Part shown: positions 57,088-64,000 of the stretch, one piece after another
Position numbering within the stretch: position 1 is the first letter of the stretch
How the letters are laid out: each line of letters opens with the position of its first letter
Assembly (NCBI GenBank): GCA_018894105.1
Contig: CM032129.1
Coordinates: 15,688,968 to 15,752,967 of the forward strand
Source of the DNA: Jacaranda mimosifolia
Taxonomy: Eukaryota; Streptophyta; Magnoliopsida; Lamiales; Bignoniaceae
Reading direction: 5' to 3'
Length of the DNA: 64,000 nucleotides
Made by a program: the position numbers and the translations under genes
The notes under the pieces: generated by a model
Told to the model about the DNA's origin: nothing
Databases searched by the model: none
What the model saw: only the letters and a program-made list of their open reading frames with translations

Positions 57088-58905
57088 GATCCGTTGATGT
57101 CATCATCAACACATACACAAGGACTCAAAGTGTGTGCAGTACCCCAACTCAACTCTAATCAACTTTTGCACCGGATGAGTCGTTCACTCTTCTGAGTGCT
57201 CAAAATTATGTCTCTGCACAACTCAGTTCATTCCTCCAAATGGTGCCCTCAAGCACAACTCAGAAGAAGCTTGCACATCTGCTCAATGATCACTAAAAGA
57301 TAACGACCTCAACATAGCCAATTCTGCTTGTATCAAAATGAAAAAGGAAGTGCATAGGCAATCTCCGCACTCTCCCCCACTTGAGGTCTTGCCACTTTTA
57401 GCAAACATGCATCCTCTTCAAGTGACTACCTTAGCCAACTTGAACCCAAAACTCAGGGCCTCTGCCCAACACTCGAGACTTGGGGCCTTTGCCTAATCTT
57501 AAACTTGACTGCTCAGCTCAGCCACTCTAGACTGGCACTACACATGAAGCCTAATACTAAAACCAAAATCTGCTCATAGAGCCTACTGCTCTATATAGTT
57601 CTTTATATGAGACATCATGCCTCTCTCAAATCTGCTTCTGGATTCTGACGCCCCTCTCAAATCTGCTCCTGGAGTCTGACGCCTCTCTCAAATCTCAAAC
57701 TCAGTTGCCCTTCTTAGAAATCCTTAGACCACAGAGCCCATATATTGGTGTAGGATTTCCTTCGAAGAAACATCCCCAATTCAACTTAAAACGTCTTGGT
57801 AGGCTCCCCCACTTAATCTTGGAACAAGTCTCAACTCGACTATATCCAAAACGGGATCTCTATTCCCAAGATGTCCAAGAAATATTCTCGAATCTCAACT
57901 ATATGTTGTACCTCATGTGTTATAGCACTGCTATGCCATCTGAATAATATGCTCGTCTTTCCTTCATGGAAAGTTTCTCAACCCAACTCAAGGTGGCATT
58001 CCATCCACCAAAATGGCCTCATCGCCTTGATCACCTCTTGACTTGTGGCCCTCCACAACATGGTTGCTTACCTTGCAAACGTAGCTCACTCAGTCCACCC
58101 AGCTCTCTTGCATGTCCTCTCATGTAAGTCAAGATGAATATTGCAATTTGATTTTGTTATCGAAATTTCCCACAAAACAGTCAATAGCCTGCGTATCCAA
58201 AAATGACTTATTGCGCTTATCGGTTCCTTGCCTCTTGTAATTTTTGGCAGCCATACGCCTAGCGTAAGCAAACTACCAACCAAAAGTTACCAAAGTTACT
58301 AACATAGCTTAATTATAGTAATTGACAAGCACAAAATAATCAGGCTAATGCACTTCACCCAATCATAGTGGCCATACTACAAATCGGTTACTAAACTTAA
58401 CTCAATACACAGATATCAATAACTCGGTACTCCAGCAGTATTCTTCAAATGTTACTAACCACAATTGCACAATCATGTTATTGGAATTCGCCCAATCGAT
58501 ATTTGAACTAGAACTTGGGTTAATAAGCTTCGCCCAAGCTATAGCCATCAATAATGGTTTTCTTATAGCCAAACTATTTCACAAAAAGTATAGTCTCTGT
58601 AAGCAATACCCACTGCTCGAAAATAGGATGCCAACTAATAACAAACTCGATAATCGACATCCCCAAAATTATATCCAATCCACAAATGGCTCATTGAGCA
58701 TTTTAAAGCTAAAGACAACAAGCCAACATAATCTATGCTACAAACCAGCATGATTCTGTCAAAAATTCTGAGGTCTCAACCCACTTACTCGTGTCGAGTT
58801 CGTGTGCTAATCCTTTATTCAAATAGTATCGAGGTTCCAGAAGGTTAATCGTCTGATCTACTCAATTTACTTCTTGCTTGAATTCTCACACATAGTAAAA
58901 ACTCA
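57088..58905 (-). mobile_element. Internal region of LARD-like element, no pol
   Basis: About 1.8 kb between purine tract and PBS. No protease, integrase, RT or RNase H motifs on either strand, so the element would need proteins from elsewhere. A short minus-strand open stretch starting near 58253 (MAAKNYKRQGTDKRNKSFLD) could be the start of a lost gag, but I do not recognise it. Confidence 0.72.
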
Positions 58906-58918
58906 GGCTCTGATACCA
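58906..58918 (-). other. Primer-binding site of LARD-like element
   Basis: GGCTCTGATACCA on the plus strand, perfect complement of TGGTATCAGAGCC; followed within a few bases by the LTR repeat. Confidence 0.9.
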
Positions 58919-58921
58919 CTT

Positions 58922-60258
58922 TATCATGGACAGAGTCTATCTTGAAGTGGAACACTCATCTATCTATAATGGCATCTCAAGTTTTACCTAACCTTTGATC
59001 TGCCAATGTCCATCTCAAGTCTAAATCATAACCCATTACATATTTCAGCCCAATAGCTTACTAGCATAACAATCTAAACACCTCATAGTACTAGCCTACT
59101 TGCCTATTCCAAATGCCCACAATCTCTGAAGGCTCGCATTTGTCATGTCAAGCGTGTTTTCTCAACGGTCACCGACGAGCCAGCATGCACGTTCTCAATA
59201 TTAGGTCCCTTACGTGCATCTCTTGATGGTAAATGAGCAATCTTGCTCTGTCTCGACATTGAGGGTCGCTCACACCCCCACAATGCAATCCGCATGATCA
59301 TCACTCATTCGAAGCGCTTAGGTCATGCCATAGCGCCCTTCATTTGTGCCTTGCCTAAGTAGAGCCATATGTAAGTCTAAGGCTTATGTGATTGCCATCA
59401 TCTTATATTAGTCCCGCGTGGAGCATTGGACATCATTTCCTACTCACTAGCTACTTACCTCAACTTTTTCGCTATGCGGTGTCGCCCCATGACTACATGT
59501 CTTAAGCCAACCGATCCCCACAGTAAAGTTAAACCTATAGTGCCTATTTTAGGAGTTAGTTCACGAGACGTTTGGGTGTTGTCTCAATCACTTAATCGGC
59601 CTAGAGGTATTGCCCCATAATTTTCGAAGCCCGTGGGATAATAGTATTTTCGCCTCACAACCTCTCAACACTCTTGGCAACCTCTTGGCATACTCTCGGA
59701 CCCAACGTGAGCCCTTCTGGCTCCACACCACCTATTCGGTTCCCAACCCATCCGAGGACTCTAAATACTCATATGAGATGTCTAGAGTCAGCCATTGAAG
59801 GCTTCCCCTCACCTTTAAAGAGTTGCTTGCTTGGTGCCGTTACAGTATGGGGAGGACCAGCCGACGCCTACTACTGTGAGCCCACCATCCTTCAGACATA
59901 CATGTCCCCCTTATAATAGGATTAAAAAAGATAACTATTTTTCCCACAGTAGATGTTGAAATACTGAGGATGTATACATTTTTGTGACTCCCTCTCCCGA
60001 TATCCCAATCCCTCATCGCTTGAATCAATGGATAGCTCTCAATTTATATATTAACTCTACAAAGTTTCAGCCCCGTCTGATTCACCATGGAACAGGAAAT
60101 GGCCTCACAAGATACTGGAATTACAACAATGCCACTGCACTACCACATTCTAAAGATCTTCATTGTTTCCTATCCAAACAGAACCGTCTACTGGTGAAAC
60201 TTGCTAGGAACATTCCCAACACTCCAAGCATACCCACAAAAATAGTCTCACAAACTCC
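58922..60258 (-). repeat. LTR (5') of LARD-like element, interrupted
   Basis: Matches 55470-56790. At 60258 (after AACTCC, which the other copy also has) it is cut by the plus-strand copia LTR, so the first about 290 bp of this LTR are displaced and would lie beyond the inserted element, outside the window. Confidence 0.83.
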
Positions 60259-62408
60259 TGTTGGAATTGTACCCAACAAGCCAATAGGATTTTCCTTGTA
60301 AAGCTATTTTCTTGTAAAACAATCTTGATTGAATGATATTCATTATATGGCCATTTTCATCTTATGCTCTTTATTACTTTACTCGCATTTGGATGAAGAC
60401 TTTAGATCACTCATAACTTCGGATCTTGGTTCGGTGACCATGGAATAAGTCTCACATGGTCACAATCTTAAATCTTCCAAGTTATAGGATCTTATGAGAC
60501 ATGACATTTAAGATCCAGATAGACTTGTACTAACGATGCATAAATCCAATAGTTGGATATTGTTCTGTTCCATGAGCAACCATATGAGATATGGGCGCAT
60601 GTTAGTAGGTGTTTGTTAGAAATAACGCACTGAAGGCCCATCGAGAGAATCCACTAGATAATCAAAGTGTCAATTCGGTAGTGACAAGTTCTCCGACTTA
60701 CGCTAGTGCATATTATTTGTCCCTTGACCTGAGGATCCATGGTAGCCTTGTGCTTATTCATCATGATTTGACTCTTCCTTGACCACTTAGCAAGTGTTTC
60801 GGGGTGAGATTGGGTATGAGCTACTAAGCATGGAGGTTTGGGAGATTCAAGATGGGATATCTATTCCAAGAAATTCTTGCGCAAGGTAGTGTGACAATTT
60901 AGAAAAGGAAAATTTTGAAGATGAGGTCATACAATGGAATCGAACATTGAGAATAGAGACATAGTATCGACGTTATTAGGGAGCCGGCAAATATCTTGCC
61001 CTAGACCTCTTTCGGGAGATAGGAGACGAAAGGACTGCATTTTCATGGTAAGAGTAGAGCTACAATGGTTCTCCAAAGGCATTCATTTCTGCCAATGAGT
61101 TGGGCTCCATGGGCTTGAGGTTGAATATCGACCATCGAGGTTGGGTACTCTACAATTAATGAGATTAATTGAATTGAGTCGATTAGTCTAAAAGTGTTTT
61201 AAGCTAAAATGAATATAAGATATTGTAAAGTCATAAGGAGTTATGGGCCCAAGTCCAATGAATGGTAGAACCTATTGGGTCATACACAAAAGCCAATTAG
61301 CTTCCTAATTAATGGAGGAATTTTCTAAGTGTTAGAGAATTGCTCTATGGAATCGATTTTGAGGTGTCCAATTGGAAGGTCAATTTTAGCTTGATTAATT
61401 TAAATATTAAATTAATTAATTAATTAATTAAGGGGTTAATTATTTGGTGCAAAATGATCATTAATTGGTCAAGTTAACTTAAAGAGTTAACAAAACTAAG
61501 CTTAAGAGTTAAGCTTGTTTGACTTAAGAGTTAAGTCAAAAGTTAATTAATTAAATTAAAGTGTTTAATTTAATTAAAGAGAAGAATACATTTTGGAGGA
61601 AAAATTCAAATGAAAGGTTCATTTGAATTAGCATCTTAATTAATTTGAAATTAGATTTCAAATATAATTGAAATGCACACAAATTCAAATCTAATTTGAA
61701 TTTGAATTTGCCAGCTAAGCTTACAAGTGGCCGCCCCCCTAAGGAAGGTATGATGCCACCTTGGAATCACACCATCCTCCTTCTATATATAGATACAGAG
61801 GTGAGGGATCGTCCATATGCACATTTCGTGTGAAGATTAGAATATTTCACATTTCCCTCCAAAACTTTCTCCAAGCATTGCATCATGTGTTGAAGCTTTG
61901 CTTTCTTTCTTCTTCTTCAACCTCAAATTGGCCCCCACCATTTTATTTATCCTCTCTTAATCCAGATAAAAGTGAGGATAAATTGGATGTTCAATTGGTG
62001 TGTGGATCATCACAATAGAGACAAAACATTTAGTTTGCTAGCTTTGGAGATCCACTGAAATAGAGGAGCAATTTGTCGCATTTTTTTCAAGATATCCTGA
62101 AGGTTTTTTTATCCTAATTTTTTCTAGTATCTTATTCAAGGTGTTGAAAGGATACAAGAATTTTTTGGTGATTTTTGGATATTTTTAAACGAGGCAAAAG
62201 TTGGTCTCTTCTTGCTGCGTTGCTGGCTGGCAGATTCTGGATTGGTGAAGAGTTCATCATTCTCTCCTTAGAAATTTGCTAATCAAGGTAAATATCTACC
62301 TAAATCTGAATCCCTAGCAAGATTATATCCTTGTTAGCTTGTAAAGCACTAGTTCATTTAATCTTTTGAAGTTTTATTATTGGATCCTAGTGCATTACTT
62401 ACCTTCAA
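60259..62408 (+). repeat. Copia 5' LTR (2150 bp), plus strand
   Basis: Starts TGTTGGAATTGTACCC and ends TACCTTCA. Palindrome 61748-61772 (GTATGATGCCACC...TTGGAATCACAC, two mismatches) and TATA CTATATATAG at 61783-61792. Expected 5-bp target duplication on the left is ACTCC (60254-60258); its partner is outside the window. Confidence 0.93.
61748..61792 (+). promoter_or_regulatory. LTR promoter: palindrome plus TATA box
   Basis: Imperfect copy of the palindrome followed 10 bp downstream by CTATATATAG, same layout as at 5261-5312 and 20664-20712. Confidence 0.6.
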
Positions 62409-62410
62409 GT

Positions 62411-62423
62411 GGTATCAGAGCCT
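62411..62423 (+). other. Primer-binding site (iMet tRNA type)
   Basis: Perfect TGGTATCAGAGCC, 2 nt after the LTR end. Confidence 0.95.
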
Positions 62424-64000
62424 AAATCATGCTTAGATTTGGATTTTTTGATTGATTAATTGATGTGATGGATTGGTCAAAATCACCAAATTTTTTATTC
62501 ATATGATGGATTGGAGTGTTTGGTTGATATTGTGTGCGGCTCCTTCATTGATGAATTGAAAGCATGCTAATATGTGTTTTAAGTGTTGATTCATATGATT
62601 AGTATGTTTTAATCCAAAACTATTAATGTTGAATATTGATTTGGCACTAATTGATATAGCATGTTGATGAATGACTAAAATAGTTTTGGTCATTTTTGGA
62701 TCCAATTTGATTGGAGTTTTGTTGGAAAATTTTCAAGAATATGATTCTTACTTAAACTAGTTTTTGGAAGCAAGTTTGAGCACTTGAATTTCCATTTTTA
62801 AAAGGTGTTTTGAATTTGGAAATTCATCTATAATGTGTGATTTAATATTTGGAAAGTGTTCTAAATTTTTTGGTGCGTTAAAGTTGAGCCAAAGTTGGCT
62901 TGACTCGCCCGACACCCAAAAATAGGGCAACTGCTGAACCAAGCGCACACACTGGCAAGACAGTGACCAAGAATCACAGCCCAGCTGCGTGCATGCCCAG
63001 CCAGGCAGCGCCTAGTTTTGGTTTGCCAAGTTTTAAGTCATTATTTTGGGCTCCTTTGATTAGCAAAATAATTTTAAATCACATGTAATGGATGCATAAG
63101 AGTTGTGCAAGGTCTCAAAATTATGTTTGATATTTTTGAATGCTTTTAAAAATTGATTAAAGTTAATCTTCAATTTTTTCCATTAAAGTTATGCTTGTCC
63201 AATTATTTGTTTATGAGATAAGCATTTAATTGTTGGAATTAATTATTAATTCTAGATTTGTTTGTTGTTCGTTAAATTGTTGAACGGATGCTGAATGAAT
63301 GGGGATGATCATGAGCCTTTAATATTGATTTTATTGTTGTTGAAAAAGGTTGTATTAAATTGATGCTTGCATGCCTCTTAATTTTTACCTTGTAAATATT
63401 ATGAGAGTATAATCACTAGGAGTGAGGATTTGTTTTTCTTGTAAATGTTATATGGAGCAAAGGAGATCTTGGAGGCATGGAAACTTTTGAAGACCCATGA
63501 ATGTATGGGATACACTAATGTAATAGCTGGATTTAATCAACCCACTTAAAATCAACTAGGTGGTGCACTTATCGCTTTAAGTGCACCACTTGGTTAAGCT
63601 CATAGTCATCCCACCTTAAGAGCATGCTAGGCGCATTTACTTATTTATGCTTTTCATATCCTATTGAATTATGAGATGCATGGTTAGGATATAGAAAACC
63701 TAAATAAGAAGATAAAATGATGAGAGCTTTGCAAGCAAAAACCTTCCACTTAGAATATCTAAGTGTCTTTCTCATATTAAGTTAAAATGGATATAAATTA
63801 AAAGAGTTTTAATTAATCCATGCTTTCTACCAAAAGTATGTGGCATGATGATGCTACCATTATTTGCGTGATGTCTCACGAGTCGTAGGTCATACTTATA
63901 ATGGAAAGCTACGACCATATACTTAGCATATGATACACCTTTGATTTGAGAAGGCCAATACATTGTGACACAAGTCGTGGGATGTCATAGTGCCTATCTC
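62424..64000 (+). other. Copia 5' leader, plus strand, runs off window
   Basis: Homologous to 36384-37990 with the GC-rich box at about 62930-63012 (CCCAGCTGCGTGCATGCCC). By comparison the gag start would lie about 400 bp beyond the window. With an unmutated PBS and promoter this may be the best preserved copy. Confidence 0.87.

Noticed and set aside
58475..58753. 92-codon open frame
   Set aside because: Plus-strand frame in the interior of a minus-strand element, no motif, low complexity codon use.

Overview
The window looks like a retrotransposon-rich stretch of an angiosperm nuclear genome. I cannot name the species. It is AT-rich, has no bacterial-type operons, and no intact protein-coding gene is visible. 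Almost everything belongs to one family of Ty1/copia LTR retrotransposons. Its LTRs are about 2.0-2.2 kb (start TGTTGGAAT, end TTCA), the primer-binding site is an initiator-Met-tRNA type (TGGTATCAGAGCC), the 5' leader is about 1.9-2.0 kb, and the order is gag - zinc knuckle - protease - integrase - reverse transcriptase - RNase H - purine tract. Every copy is broken by stops, frameshifts or deletions.

Layout. 1-28404: a head-to-tail chain of minus-strand copies that share LTRs. From the high-coordinate end it runs: LTR 26345-28404, leader, gag stub fused to LTR 21842-23996, leader interrupted by a plus-strand pol+LTR fragment (16691-21298), gag remnant 14566-15335, LTR stub 14332-14565, leader stub, truncated LTR 12095-14061, leader, gag and pol 6902-10382, LTR 4668-6888, leader stub, truncated LTR 2400-4389, leader, and gag running off the left edge. 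Two blocks of this chain repeat with a period of about 9.67 kb and share the same unusual LTR/leader junction. 28405-34193: other sequence, comprising a 1.1-kb hAT-like MITE, a decayed gypsy-type transposon protein (30241-32470) and degenerate minisatellites. 34194-45888: a plus-strand copia copy (LTR-leader-gag-protease) cut off and joined head-on to a minus-strand copy (3' LTR, pol, gag). The 3' LTR of that minus copy carries a 650-bp hAT-like MITE with a perfect 8-bp target duplication.

45889-54737: an 8.85-kb non-copia block lying between the gag end of the minus copy and a fragment of what may be its 5' LTR. It holds a MITE, a very AT-rich tract, segmental duplications, a CACTA (En/Spm)-type terminus at its right end, and a recognisable multi-exon remnant of a host gene for an ANTH-domain clathrin-assembly (AP180/CALM-like) protein at 51520-52404, with introns retained.

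55469-60258: a second type of LTR element on the minus strand (LTRs of about 1.6 kb, internal region about 1.85 kb, no pol), i.e. a non-autonomous LARD-like element inserted in the copia LTR fragment. 60259-64000: a further plus-strand copia LTR, PBS and leader, inserted in the 5' LTR of the LARD-like element. Its coding region lies beyond the window.

The most notable observations are the ANTH gene fragment beside a CACTA end, the conserved palindrome next to the TATA box in the LTRs, the duplicated chimeric LTR/leader junction, and stop codons mostly explainable by C-to-T decay. All identifications come from reading the sequence and knowledge of the families; no database search was run.
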